Shown: one piece after another, positions 18,390-27,618 of the stretch | Layout of the letters: each line of letters opens with the position of its first letter | Numbering within the stretch: position 1 is the stretch's first letter | Assembly (NCBI RefSeq): GCF_009684755.1 | Contig: NZ_BLBC01000003.1 | Span: 114,104 to 178,103, forward strand | Source: Capnocytophaga felis | GTDB lineage: Bacteria > Bacteroidota > Bacteroidia > Flavobacteriales > Flavobacteriaceae | DNA: 64,000 nucleotides | Reading direction: 5' to 3' | Translations under genes and position numbers: made by a program | Notes under the pieces: generated by a model | What the model saw: only the letters and a program-made list of their open reading frames with translations | Told to the model about the DNA's origin: nothing | Databases searched by the model: none

Positions 18390-19535
18390 ATGAAAAAAAT
18401 TATTTTATCGGCAATGATAGCTGGAATTGCTATGACTGCCTCTGCACAGGAAAAAGGGCTCAGCCAAAGTAAATTTTTTGACAATTGGCAAATAGGGGCA
18501 AACGTAGGTGGATATGTTCCTACCAAAGGCTATGACTTAATTGAAGATGTTCGTTTTAATTTCGGAGCAGAATTGAGCAAACAAATTTCTCCCGTATTCC
18601 GATTAGGTTTTGATGCAAATGCTTACCTAAATGGAAATTGGGAAGAAAGAAATCCTCTTGTTATTGAACACACAAATGTAGCTGTAATTGGTGCACTCAA
18701 TTTAAACAATCTTTTTGCAGGCTACAAAGGCGAACCCCGTAAGTTTGAAGTGGAAGCCTTTGCCGGACCAGGTTGGATGCATCACTTCTTCCAAGGAGAC
18801 AATAACAATTACAACACGATGACAACCAAATTTGGAGCTAACTTTATGTACAATTTTGGAGCTAACAAAGCTTGGGCTGTAAAACTCACTCCGTCGATTT
18901 TGTATCGCATCGACACGCCAAGTTCAGACGCAGCTAACAGCCTCAATATCAATACCTCTTGGACTCAAGTAAACGTTGGTATTGTATATCGTTTTAAAGG
19001 AAGTAACGGAGCACATCACTTTACCGAAATTGAAGGAAGAAATCAATCTGAAATTGACCAGTTAAATAACAATATCAATAATTTACGAAATCAAGTAAGC
19101 AGTAAAGAAGGAGAGATTAACAGTGCTCAAGAACGTATCGCTCAACTTGAAAAAGAACTGGAAGAGGCTAAAAACAAAGAACCTGAAATACAAACAATAA
19201 CAAAAACAAAACAAACTTTGGAGTCTGTTATTACTTTTGGTTTAGGAAAATCAACTGTTGATGCTTCTCAATTACCTAATGTTGAGCGTATTGCAACATA
19301 CTTGAAAAAATATCCGAATAGCCGTGTGGTTATCAAAGGTTTTGCTTCTCCGGAAGGAAATGAAGAAAAAAACATCGCCTTAGCTAATGCACGTGCCGAA
19401 TCTGTGAAAAAAGTCCTTATCGCACGTTACAAAATTGATGCTAATCGCATTTCTGCTCAAGGAAATGGTATTGGTGATATGTTCTCAGAACCAGAGTGGA
19501 ATCGTGTGAGTATCGCTACAATAGAGGAAAAATAA
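18390..19535 (+). CDS. OmpA family outer-membrane protein with coiled-coil linker
   Basis: The 381-residue protein has a signal peptide (MKKIILSAMIAGIAMTASA, cut before Gln20), an eight-strand-like barrel up to about residue 205, a coiled-coil linker around 215-265 and a C-terminal OmpA domain, which normally binds peptidoglycan, with the repeat VVIKGFASPEG...NARAESVKKVL. It would anchor the outer membrane to the cell wall. The barrel resembles other Bacteroidetes major OmpA proteins only in general form. It is monocistronic with its own promoter and terminator. Confidence 0.88.
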   Translation: MKKIILSAMIAGIAMTASAQEKGLSQSKFFDNWQIGANVGGYVPTKGYDLIEDVRFNFGAELSKQISPVFRLGFDANAYLNGNWEERNPLVIEHTNVAVIGALNLNNLFAGYKGEPRKFEVEAFAGPGWMHHFFQGDNNNYNTMTTKFGANFMYNFGANKAWAVKLTPSILYRIDTPSSDAANSLNINTSWTQVNVGIVYRFKGSNGAHHFTEIEGRNQSEIDQLNNNINNLRNQVSSKEGEINSAQERIAQLEKELEEAKNKEPEIQTITKTKQTLESVITFGLGKSTVDASQLPNVERIATYLKKYPNSRVVIKGFASPEGNEEKNIALANARAESVKKVLIARYKIDANRISAQGNGIGDMFSEPEWNRVSIATIEEK

Positions 19536-19569
19536 TTTCTTCTCTATCATTAAGTTAAAGCAAATTTCA

Positions 19570-19605
19570 AGCCATCAAAAAATTAATTTTTTTGATGGCT
19601 TTTTC
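19570..19605 (+). terminator. Rho-independent terminator after OmpA gene
   Basis: AGCCATCAAAAAA and TTTTTTTGATGGCT form a long stem followed by a T tract. Confidence 0.87.
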
Positions 19606-19699
19606 CTTTTTATTTATAATAACATTACTTTTTTTCTTTAAAATTTCCTAAAACAGAAATCTTTACAAAAGTGGTTTTTCTTAATTATTTCATAAAAAA

Positions 19700-19731
19700 T
19701 TTGTATTTAAAAAATTTTTAAAATAGGTTTG
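19700..19731 (+). promoter_or_regulatory. Bacteroidetes-type promoter of fabD
   Basis: TTTG at 19700-19703, exactly 20 bp, then TAGGTTTG at 19724-19731: a full match to both consensus boxes. The ATG at 19754 is 22 bases downstream. Confidence 0.65.
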
Positions 19732-19753
19732 TAAAAATAAAATTTAATTGAAT

Positions 19754-20632
19754 ATGAAAGCATATATTTTTCCCGGTCAGGGAGCTCAATTTGTAGGAAT
19801 GGGACGTGATTTGTACGAAAAATCAAGTAAAGCAAAAGATTTATTTGAACAAGCAAACCAAATCTTAGGTTTTTCAATCACTGACATTATGTTTGAAGGT
19901 ACTGACCAAGATTTAAAACAAACCAAAGTTACACAACCTGCTATTTTTCTTCATTCAGTCATTTTGAGTAAAGTTTTAGGAGAATCTTTTCAACCCCAAA
20001 TGGTTGCGGGACATTCATTAGGTGAATTTTCTGCATTGGTTGCCAATAAAACTCTTTCTTTTGAAGACGGATTACAATTGGTGTACAAACGAGCAATGGC
20101 AATGCAAAAGGCTTGTGAATCACAACCGGGAACGATGGCTGCCGTTTTAGGCTTGGAAGATGCTGTTGTTGAAGATGTTTGTAAAAAAATCGAAGGAATT
20201 GTTACCCCTGCAAACTACAATTGTCCTGGGCAATTAGTAATTTCCGGTGAACTTAATGCCGTTGAAAAAGCTTGTGAAGCAATGAAAGAAGCTGGTGCCA
20301 AACGTGCTTTAATTTTGCCTGTGGGCGGAGCTTTTCACTCAGTTTTGATGAAACCTGCAGAGGAAGAATTAGCAAAAGCCATTGAAAGTACACACTTTAA
20401 CAAACCTATTTGCCCAGTATATCAGAATGTTACTACAACAGCGGTTAATAATCCTGATGAAATCAAGAAAAACTTAATTAATCAGCTAACAGCACCCGTA
20501 AAATGGACGCAAAGTGTACAACAAATGATTCAAGATGGTGCCTCAGAATTTATTGAAGTAGGACCTGGAAAAGTGCTACAAGGTTTGGTTAAGAAAATAA
20601 ATAAAGAAGCAATCGTTAGTTCTGCAGAATAA
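19754..20632 (+). CDS. fabD: Malonyl-CoA:ACP transacylase
   Basis: The 292-residue enzyme loads malonyl groups onto acyl carrier protein for fatty-acid synthesis. Seen: FPGQGAQFVGMG (6-17), nucleophile S88 in GHSLG, and H195 in GGAFHS, giving the Ser-His pair; the usual PANYNCPGQLVISG segment is also present. The start is the ATG at 19754, two codons after an in-frame TTG. Other fab genes are not next to it, so it is expressed alone. Confidence 0.95.
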   Translation: MKAYIFPGQGAQFVGMGRDLYEKSSKAKDLFEQANQILGFSITDIMFEGTDQDLKQTKVTQPAIFLHSVILSKVLGESFQPQMVAGHSLGEFSALVANKTLSFEDGLQLVYKRAMAMQKACESQPGTMAAVLGLEDAVVEDVCKKIEGIVTPANYNCPGQLVISGELNAVEKACEAMKEAGAKRALILPVGGAFHSVLMKPAEEELAKAIESTHFNKPICPVYQNVTTTAVNNPDEIKKNLINQLTAPVKWTQSVQQMIQDGASEFIEVGPGKVLQGLVKKINKEAIVSSAE

Positions 20633-20647
20633 ACTCATTTTCAACCC

Positions 20648-20698
20648 AAAATCAAAGTCAAAGTTATTGTTATCTTGCTATGACTTTGACTTTGATTT
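20648..20698 (+). terminator. Long inverted repeat between fabD and ABC genes, probable terminator
   Basis: Sixteen-base perfect arms at 20649-20664 and 20683-20698 enclose an 18-base loop; each arm contains a direct repeat CAAAGT CAAAGT (or its complement). No good T tract follows, so a regulatory or processing role is also possible. Confidence 0.5.
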
Positions 20699-20737
20699 AC
20701 TTAAAAATATCCTTTTTTATCAGTTGAAAAAATTTAT

Positions 20738-21637
20738 ATGAAAACAATTTTAGAAGTTACTAATTTATCTAAAAATTTTGGCAGATTCAAAGCTGTTGAC
20801 AATATTTCCTTTCATATTGAAAAAGGAAATGTGTATGGTTTGCTGGGACCTAACGGAAGTGGAAAATCAACCACTTTAGGAATGATTCTTAATGTGGTAA
20901 ACAAAACCTCCGGAACGTATCTGTGGTTTGGAGGAGAGGTTTCTAACCAACAGGCTCTCAAAAGAATAGGTGCAATTATTGAACGTCCTAATTTCTACCC
21001 GTATATGTCAGCTTATGAAAATTTGAAATTGGTTTGCAAAATCAAAGAAATTTCTGCTGAAAAAATCGAAAACAAGCTGAAACTCGTAGGTTTATGGGAA
21101 TATAAAGACCGTAAATTCAAGGCTTTTTCGTTAGGAATGAAACAACGTTTGGCAATAGCTTCAGCTTTGCTAAATGACCCTGAAATATTAATTTTAGACG
21201 AACCCACAAACGGTCTTGACCCTCAAGGAATACACAAAATCAGAGAGTTAATACAATACATCGCTTCACAAGGGGTTACTGTACTTTTGGCTTCACATTT
21301 ATTAGATGAAGTTGAAAAAGTATGCTCACACGTAATTGTTTTGCAACAGGGAAAAATGCTTTACAACGGACGGGTTGATGAGATGGTAACCAGTAACGGT
21401 TTCATTGAATTATCTTCTGAAAATAATGAAGAATTACTTCATTTTTTGAGAAATAGCTCTGATTTTAATAAAATTATTTCAGAAAATGGAATTATCAAAG
21501 TCTTTCCGAAAACAAATCTGAATGCCTCAGACTTAAATAAATTACTTTTTGAAAAAGGATTTTTTCTTTCACATTTAGTAAAACGAAAAGAAAGCCTTGA
21601 GAATCAATTCCTAAAACTAACCAACAATCAAAATTAA
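20738..21637 (+). CDS. ABC transporter ATP-binding protein
   Basis: The 299-residue ATPase has Walker A GPNGSGKST (37-45), signature SLGMKQR (131-137), Walker B LILDEPTNGLDP and the switch histidine in LASHLLDEVEK. The last 80 residues are the variable tail seen in single-domain exporters of the BcrA/NatA type. It pairs with the permease that starts 5 bases downstream; together they would form an exporter. The substrate (lipid, peptide or drug) is not evident. Confidence 0.9.
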   Translation: MKTILEVTNLSKNFGRFKAVDNISFHIEKGNVYGLLGPNGSGKSTTLGMILNVVNKTSGTYLWFGGEVSNQQALKRIGAIIERPNFYPYMSAYENLKLVCKIKEISAEKIENKLKLVGLWEYKDRKFKAFSLGMKQRLAIASALLNDPEILILDEPTNGLDPQGIHKIRELIQYIASQGVTVLLASHLLDEVEKVCSHVIVLQQGKMLYNGRVDEMVTSNGFIELSSENNEELLHFLRNSSDFNKIISENGIIKVFPKTNLNASDLNKLLFEKGFFLSHLVKRKESLENQFLKLTNNQN

Positions 21638-21642
21638 ACATT

Positions 21643-22467
21643 ATGGTACGATTACTACAAATTGAACTTATCAAAATATGGAGCAACAAAAGTAGCCGAT
21701 TTTTAATAATTTCCTATTTCGGATTACTTATGTTACTTTTCTTATTTTCAATGGTTAAGATTGATTTTGGCGATTTTGAATTTCATTTGGCAAAACAAGG
21801 AATTTTTGATTTTCCATACATTTGGCATTTTAACACTTACATTGCCGACTATTTCAAGTTATTTCTTGCCATTGTCATCGTGTCAATGATTGCTAATGAA
21901 TATAGTAATAAAACACTGAAACAGAACCTCATAGACGGATTAAGCAAAAAAGAATTTGTACTCTCAAAATTTCTTACCACCGTTTTGTTCGCCTTAATTT
22001 CAACTGTTATGGTGTTTATAATTTCAATGATTTTGGGGCTGATATATTCAAGTTTTGATGAATTAGGAATTATTTTCTCACAAATGGAATTTTTACCCGC
22101 CTACTTTTTAAAACTGGTAGGTTTTTTTAGCATTTGTTTATTTTTTGCAGTACTCACGCAAAAATCTGCTTTTTCCTTAGGATTTCTAACACTTTGGTAC
22201 ATTGCAGAAAGTATTATTTCGGGAATTTCTTCTTATAACGACCATAATTTAAATTTTCTTGTACGAATTCTTCCTTTGAAAACTATGGGCAACCTCATAA
22301 AAGAACCTTTTACCCGAATGTCGGGCGTACAAATAGCTGCGAATCAAGTTGGTGTGGAACTAAGTGGCGAATATGGCGTAAGCTTGATTGATGTTATGAT
22401 AACTTCCATCTGGATAGGAATTTTTATTTACTTTTCGTACTTTTTAATAAAACGAAGAGATTTATAA
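21643..22467 (+). CDS. ABC-2 type permease
   Basis: The 274-residue membrane protein has about six helices, starting with an N-terminal one after LIKIWSNKSSRFLIISYFG, and a short lysine/arginine end (KRRDL). Gene spacing of 5 bases to the ATPase shows one operon. ABC-2 permeases with this size and partner commonly export antimicrobial peptides or lipids; nothing here decides which. A very strong terminator follows. Confidence 0.85.
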   Translation: MVRLLQIELIKIWSNKSSRFLIISYFGLLMLLFLFSMVKIDFGDFEFHLAKQGIFDFPYIWHFNTYIADYFKLFLAIVIVSMIANEYSNKTLKQNLIDGLSKKEFVLSKFLTTVLFALISTVMVFIISMILGLIYSSFDELGIIFSQMEFLPAYFLKLVGFFSICLFFAVLTQKSAFSLGFLTLWYIAESIISGISSYNDHNLNFLVRILPLKTMGNLIKEPFTRMSGVQIAANQVGVELSGEYGVSLIDVMITSIWIGIFIYFSYFLIKRRDL

Positions 22468-22473
22468 GATAAG

Positions 22474-22514
22474 AAAAAGGGTCGGAAATTTGATAAATTT
22501 CCGACCCTTTTTTA
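22474..22514. terminator. Bidirectional rho-independent terminator
   Basis: AAAGGGTCGGAAATTT and AAATTTCCGACCCTTT form a 16-bp stem (with outer A/T pairs) between the convergent permease and lipA genes. Confidence 0.92.
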
Positions 22515-22515
22515 A

Positions 22516-23400
22516 TTACAAAACGTGCTTGTGGGCTCTGTAAGATGAACGAACTAAAGCTCCACTTTCAACGTGTCGGAAGCCTAACAACTCCCCTATT
22601 TCTTTATACTTAGCGAACTGATCAGGTGTAATAAATTGTTTAACAGGCAAATGCCTTTTTGATGGTTGCAAATATTGCCCGATGGTAAGTACATCCAAAT
22701 TAACCGATTTCAAGTCGTGAAGCGTTTCAATAACTTCCTCTTCCGTTTCACCAAGACCGAGCATAATCCCTGATTTTGTGCGTTTTGCCCCATTATCTTT
22801 TAAATATTTCAAAACTCCCAAACTTCGGTCATACTTTGCTTGAATGCGTACTTCTCTGGTTAATCTGCGTACGGTTTCCATATTGTGAGAAATTACTTCA
22901 GGGGAAACTTCCAACATACGGTCTAAATGCCTCTCTATTCCCTGAAAATCAGGAATGAGCGTTTCTAATGTGGTTTCAGGATTCATTCTGCGGATGGCTT
23001 TAACAGTTTCTGCCCACATTATGCTTCCCATATCTTTCAAATCGTCACGGTCAACCGAAGTGATCACAGCGTGTTTGATGTTCATCAACTTAATAGAACG
23101 AGCCACCTTTTCAGGTTCTTCCCAATCCAAACTCTCAGGGCGACCTGTTTTAACGCCACAAAATCCGCAAGAACGTGTACAAATATTTCCTAAAATCATA
23201 AATGTAGCCGTACCTTCTCCCCAGCATTCTCCCATATTAGGACAACTTCCTGAGGTACAAATTGTATGAAGATTATATTTATCAACTACATTTCTGAGTT
23301 CCGTATATTTTTTTCCTGTAGGTAATTTTACTCGAATCCATTTCGGTTTGCCTTTTGGAGGAAAAACATTTTTCTCCATTGTAGCACTATCTATACTCAT
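22516..23400 (-). CDS. lipA: Lipoyl synthase (radical SAM)
   Basis: The 294-residue enzyme inserts sulfur into octanoyl groups on lipoyl domains. Both iron-sulfur sites are visible: C48, C53 and C59 ([12 protein letters not shown]) for the auxiliary cluster, and C74, C78 and C81 (CTRSCGFC) for the radical SAM cluster; the C-terminal RSSY serine of the family is also present (VRSSYRA). It has its own promoter beyond the end of the fucosidase gene. No lipB is in the window. Confidence 0.95.
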   Translation of the reverse strand: MSIDSATMEKNVFPPKGKPKWIRVKLPTGKKYTELRNVVDKYNLHTICTSGSCPNMGECWGEGTATFMILGNICTRSCGFCGVKTGRPESLDWEEPEKVARSIKLMNIKHAVITSVDRDDLKDMGSIMWAETVKAIRRMNPETTLETLIPDFQGIERHLDRMLEVSPEVISHNMETVRRLTREVRIQAKYDRSLGVLKYLKDNGAKRTKSGIMLGLGETEEEVIETLHDLKSVNLDVLTIGQYLQPSKRHLPVKQFITPDQFAKYKEIGELLGFRHVESGALVRSSYRAHKHVL

Positions 23401-23426
23401 AATTTATTACTCTTGTAAACAATCCC

Positions 23427-23456
23427 CAAAAGTACAGCTTTTTTCTGAAATAACAA
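23427..23456 (-). promoter_or_regulatory. Promoter of lipA
   Basis: On the minus strand TTG (23454-23456), 19 bp, then TACTTTTG (23427-23434), a perfect TAnnTTTG. It sits between the fucosidase stop and the lipA ATG. Confidence 0.55.
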
Positions 23457-23462
23457 TATTAC

Positions 23463-25892
23463 TTACTTAACTATGTATTTAGCTCCTTTCACTGTCTTAA
23501 ATTCAGCTTCTCTATCCCTTTTTTGTTTTTTAACAACACATTTTCCTTTGTAATAAACACTTTTCCCGGCAGGTAGAAATAATTTGCATTTATGTCCACT
23601 TAAAGAAACTATTTCAGCTTGTTGCAAAGAATGATTTTTCCATAAGAAACTCACTTCAAATCCGTTACGTGCTTTCATTCCTTTCATTTCCCCTTCTTTC
23701 CAATCAGGATGTGTAGGTAATGCGGGCAAAAAGCGAATCGTGTTATTTTTTCCGTGACTTTGCAACAACATTTCAGAAATTCCGGCAACTCCTCCAAAAT
23801 TTCCATCAATTTGGAATGGCGGATGTGCACAGAATAAATTTGGATACGTTCCACCAAGCTGACCTCCTTTAACTTCAGGACTAACAGGTTTCAATAATTG
23901 TCTTATCAATGTAAGAGCGTGATTTCCGTCTTGCAATCTTGCCCAAAAATTGATTTTCCAAGCTCTTGACCAGCCTGTTCCTCCATCACCTCTCATTTCC
24001 AAAGTTTTTTGTGCAGCTTTAGCAAGTTCGGGCGTATCCCAAGGAGTAATTTCATCATAAGGATACAATCCGTACAAATGCGAAACGTGACGATGTGTAG
24101 GCTCAGCATCATCCCAATCGTCAAGCCACTCGTTCAAATCTCCATTTTTACCGATGGTGTTTGGTGCGGTATTTTCTATGATGTTTTTCCATTGTTTGCG
24201 TTTATCTGCATCAACATTCAAAACTTCAGATGACTCCAACACACTGGAAAACAACTCTCTAATGATTTGCATATCCATTGTTGGTCCCATACAAGTAAAG
24301 CCCGTTTGTTTTTTGCCATCTTTCAGTTCAGGTAAAATATAGGCATTTTCAGGAGAATTTGAAGGAGCTGTAACCCAATACCCTGTTTTGGGGTCTTTGA
24401 TTAAAATATCCTCAAAAAACTGTGCCGCTCCTTTTAAAACAGGATAATATTCTTTCAAGAAATTAGTATCTTGTGTAAACTTGTAATGTTCCCAAATATG
24501 CTCGCAAAGCCAAGCCCCTCCTGTAAGTGTAGAACCCCAACCCGCACCTTCTCCCGGAGAGGTGAAAAACCAAGGATTACTAACCACGTGAGCCACCCAA
24601 CCATTAGCATTATAATATGCTTTTGCCGTCTTTTTTCCATTAGGAATTAAATTCTTTGTAAAACGGTGCAAAGGTTCAGTTAGGTCAGATAAATTTGTAG
24701 ATTCTGCCAACCAATAATTCATTTGTACATTGATATTCAGATGATAATCTCCATTCCAAGGAGTTTGGTATTCTTCTGCCCACAAACCTTGCAAGTTAGC
24801 AGGCAATAATCCTTTTCGAGATGATGATATCAATAAATATCTACCAAAATTGTAGTACAAAACAGGTAATAACGCATCTTTTTCTCCTTTGTAAAATCTT
24901 TCTAATCGTTGCAGAGTAGTCAAACCTTCAAGTTCTGCATTATTTGGCATTGCCCAACGATTACGATTAAATATTTTTTGATATTCATTTTGACTTTCTA
25001 TCAAAGATTGATTAAAATTCTTCGCTGTTTTTTCAAGATATTTATTTGCTTTAGCCAAAACATCTTCATTATTGAGTTGCCCGCTTTCGTTATTGTAATT
25101 AGTTGAAGCACTTATCTTTAAAACTATTTCTTTTGCAGAAATAACTTCTATATGTGAAGTTTGTGCTTGCAAATTTCCGTCAGTGTGTAACTCAACGATA
25201 GTTCCAAATTGCATTCCTTTTTCCTCTTCATTAGGAAGCGTTCCTTTCATAATTATTTTGCCACTTTCGTAAGATACAGCAGCGTTTTCTTTCCTGAAAA
25301 GCGATATATCTAAATTCAGCGGTTTTGTCCCTGAAAATTTAATCCAAATTAAATCGTTGGCAAAATCAGCAAAAGCCTCTTGTTGAATTTGATTTCCCTC
25401 TCGCTCAAAAGAAGTCCTGGCAATTGCTTTTTCTACATCAAGAATGCGTTTGTAATTTGTTACAGCATCACTTGATTTCCAGTCAATTTTTAATTCTCCT
25501 AAAATTTGATAGCAACCATAGTGGCAATTTGCTCCTTTACCAAAACAAGTGCCTTTTCCTTTAGCAACAAAATGTTTTTGTAATATTTGCTGAGCTTCCA
25601 AATTTCTGCCTTTCAAAAGTAAATCTTGAATTTCTTTTAGGTAAGAATTTGCCTGATGATTATCTCCATCTTGATGTCCTCCCGACCAAAGAGAAATTTC
25701 GTTAAGTACAATCTTCTCAATGTCAGTTTTACCGAAAATCATCGCTCCCAAACGTCCATTGCCAATAGGAAGACTTTCAGTAAAATAATTTGCGGGCTTA
25801 TCAAATACAACAGAAACGTCTTGTTTTTGAGCTTTCATACTTGTTGTAAAGCAACACAACAACAAAAAAATAAGTAAGGTTGGTTTTTCCAT
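23463..25892 (-). CDS. Secreted GH95 alpha-L-fucosidase
   Basis: The 809-residue protein has a signal peptide (MEKPTLLIFLLLCCFTTSMKA) and the full GH95 layout: N-terminal beta domain with ESLPIGNGRLGAMIFG (39-52), the LNINVQMNYW asparagines, TAPSNSPENAY with the candidate acid Glu, EPTHRHVSHLYGLYP, GDGGTGWSRAWK, and QIDGNFGG with the aspartate that helps activate water in this inverting family. It would release alpha-1,2-linked (or alpha-galactosyl) fucose from host glycans. Cys13 and Cys14 lie in the signal region, so lipid anchoring is conceivable. It is not next to SusCD or other CAZymes. Confidence 0.9.
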   Translation of the reverse strand: MEKPTLLIFLLLCCFTTSMKAQKQDVSVVFDKPANYFTESLPIGNGRLGAMIFGKTDIEKIVLNEISLWSGGHQDGDNHQANSYLKEIQDLLLKGRNLEAQQILQKHFVAKGKGTCFGKGANCHYGCYQILGELKIDWKSSDAVTNYKRILDVEKAIARTSFEREGNQIQQEAFADFANDLIWIKFSGTKPLNLDISLFRKENAAVSYESGKIIMKGTLPNEEEKGMQFGTIVELHTDGNLQAQTSHIEVISAKEIVLKISASTNYNNESGQLNNEDVLAKANKYLEKTAKNFNQSLIESQNEYQKIFNRNRWAMPNNAELEGLTTLQRLERFYKGEKDALLPVLYYNFGRYLLISSSRKGLLPANLQGLWAEEYQTPWNGDYHLNINVQMNYWLAESTNLSDLTEPLHRFTKNLIPNGKKTAKAYYNANGWVAHVVSNPWFFTSPGEGAGWGSTLTGGAWLCEHIWEHYKFTQDTNFLKEYYPVLKGAAQFFEDILIKDPKTGYWVTAPSNSPENAYILPELKDGKKQTGFTCMGPTMDMQIIRELFSSVLESSEVLNVDADKRKQWKNIIENTAPNTIGKNGDLNEWLDDWDDAEPTHRHVSHLYGLYPYDEITPWDTPELAKAAQKTLEMRGDGGTGWSRAWKINFWARLQDGNHALTLIRQLLKPVSPEVKGGQLGGTYPNLFCAHPPFQIDGNFGGVAGISEMLLQSHGKNNTIRFLPALPTHPDWKEGEMKGMKARNGFEVSFLWKNHSLQQAEIVSLSGHKCKLFLPAGKSVYYKGKCVVKKQKRDREAEFKTVKGAKYIVK

Positions 25893-25961
25893 AGATAAAA
25901 TAATTTATTCCTAAGTAAAATCCGCTAAAGACTAATTTTTCACAAAATAAATAATGAAACA

Positions 25962-25992
25962 AAAATCCTAAGAAACAATTTCTTAGGATTTT
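25962..25992 (-). terminator. Rho-independent terminator after OmpA gene
   Basis: AAAATCCTAAGAAA and TTTCTTAGGATTTT form a 14-bp perfect stem with a three-base loop, 35 bases past the stop of the minus-strand OmpA gene. Confidence 0.85.
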
Positions 25993-26027
25993 CGCATACT
26001 GACACATACGGTCATTATTTTTTTTAT

Positions 26028-27206
26028 TTATTTCAACTCGAAAGTTGCTCTACGTGCAATTTGACGTGCTCTCGGAGAAGTTTTATTAACTGATGTATCC
26101 TCTCCTCTTCCTTCAGTAGAAATTCTTGAAGCATCAACACCTAAATCAACTAACAACTTCTTAACCGCTTCAGCTCTTTTGTTAGAAAGTAATTGGTTGT
26201 AATCAGTTCCACCAAGCTCATCAGCAAATCCTACAATATTAATATTTGCATTAGAATTAGATTTCAAGAACTTAGAAACAAAATCAACAGCCCAAGTTGA
26301 AGACATTTGTGGTTTTGATGAATTAAAGTCAAAATACGTACTTATATAACCTTTTCTGATTAAGTCCGCAGCCATATCTCCGTCTTCAGTCAAAGATTTT
26401 ACGCTTTCTTTAGTTGCATAATTATCGTTTACATAGTTTTCAACCTCATCAGGAACACCATTTCCGTTTGCATCGTTCATTTTATTTTGCTTATTAGCAA
26501 CTTCTTGCTGCAATCCTGAAACATCTCCCTCCAATGAAGCTAAACGCTCTTCAATTTTCTCGAATTTGCTTCCTTCGTGATGCCAATCAGCGTGTTTTCC
26601 GTGTTTTCCTAAAGCAATTTGCAACCCGATAGTTGCTGCAACATTAACTCCTTGAATACCTCTTCTGTCTGATTGTGAGAAAGTATCGAATGTTCTTTGT
26701 TGTCTTGCATTGAAGAAGATAGATGCATCTGCCAATAAAGTTACTCTGTTAGAGATTCGTAACTGAGGTGTCAAACCTGCTACGATGAAAGCAACTTGGT
26801 CTGCACTTGAAAGTGCGTCGCTGTTAAGCTGTCCGTATCCAACCCCTGCGTGAGCAAGCAATCCCAAATCGCTTGTCCATTCTTCAAAAGACAGAACACG
26901 CCCCACGTTCGCAACTCCTTGCAAATTAACATTCCAGAAATTCGACTCAAATTTATTGCTATTATCTCCTTCTTTGAAAGAATCATATCCTCCTCCCAAA
27001 CGAAGCCCGAATTTGTTATTGAACATATAACGAACTCCCGCGTTTGCTCCCCACAAACTTGGTGTAGAAGCCGAATGCTGTGCTGAAAAAGGAGCTATAG
27101 GCTTGTTTATTCCTCCGTTGAAGTCAATTGACCACTTATTGTAATTCTCTTGAGCTTGTGCCCCAACAAAAACCAGTGAAGCCAAAGCAAAAATGTGTTT
27201 TTTCAT
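26028..27206 (-). CDS. OmpA family protein with calcium-repeat-like linker
   Basis: The 392-residue protein has a signal peptide (MKKHIFALASLVFVGAQA), a barrel domain up to about residue 200, a short coiled segment, a thrombospondin-3-like stretch (NDANGNGVPDEVENY), and a C-terminal OmpA domain with INIVGFADELGGTDYN and LSNKRAEAVKKLL. It is a second OmpA-type anchor in this window, different in its linker from the one at 18390. Strong promoter and terminator suggest an abundant protein (inference). Confidence 0.9.
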   Translation of the reverse strand: MKKHIFALASLVFVGAQAQENYNKWSIDFNGGINKPIAPFSAQHSASTPSLWGANAGVRYMFNNKFGLRLGGGYDSFKEGDNSNKFESNFWNVNLQGVANVGRVLSFEEWTSDLGLLAHAGVGYGQLNSDALSSADQVAFIVAGLTPQLRISNRVTLLADASIFFNARQQRTFDTFSQSDRRGIQGVNVAATIGLQIALGKHGKHADWHHEGSKFEKIEERLASLEGDVSGLQQEVANKQNKMNDANGNGVPDEVENYVNDNYATKESVKSLTEDGDMAADLIRKGYISTYFDFNSSKPQMSSTWAVDFVSKFLKSNSNANINIVGFADELGGTDYNQLLSNKRAEAVKKLLVDLGVDASRISTEGRGEDTSVNKTSPRARQIARRATFELK

Positions 27207-27241
27207 ACTATTTTTAAATTACTTTAAATTATTGATTGGGG

Positions 27242-27249
27242 CAAATATA
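27242..27249 (-). promoter_or_regulatory. -7 promoter box of second OmpA gene
   Basis: The minus strand reads TATATTTG, perfect TAnnTTTG, 36 bases before the ATG. Confidence 0.55.
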
Positions 27250-27286
27250 CATTTTTTTAACTTAAAAAAAATGTTTTAACCGTTTT

Positions 27287-27577
27287 TTAACGTTTTTCTT
27301 TATATTTTAATAACATTCTTTCCAAAGGAGTTATTGAACTATCAACTCCCTCTTCAAATGTTTTGAATTGCTTTTTCACTACCAAACTTTCTCCTGGTAC
27401 GTGTACTTTTATTTCTACAATTTTATTTTCTTTTGAACTTGTGTTTTCTAATTTTAAATGAACATCTGCCTCTATTATTCTATCATAAAAATGATCCAAC
27501 TTATCCATTTTTTTCTGAATAAAATCAACCAATTTTTGATCTACTGTAAAATCTACTGGGTGTACATAAACTTTCAT
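27287..27577 (-). CDS. hpf: Ribosome hibernation promoting factor, short form
   Basis: The 96-residue basic protein matches the HPF/RaiA fold: MKVYVHPVDFTVDQKLVDFIQKK opening pattern, YDRIIEADVHLKLE, and the KTFEEGVDSSITPLERMLLKYKEK helix. It would bind idle 30S subunits in slow growth. It follows the xerC-type gene by 41 bases, a pairing often seen in Bacteroidetes; the usual tRNA/tuf genes after it are absent here, replaced by an OmpA gene. Confidence 0.85.
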   Translation of the reverse strand: MKVYVHPVDFTVDQKLVDFIQKKMDKLDHFYDRIIEADVHLKLENTSSKENKIVEIKVHVPGESLVVKKQFKTFEEGVDSSITPLERMLLKYKEKR

Positions 27578-27618
27578 AAACTAAACTTTTTAAAAGGTTT
27601 AACAATCTACTTTATTTT

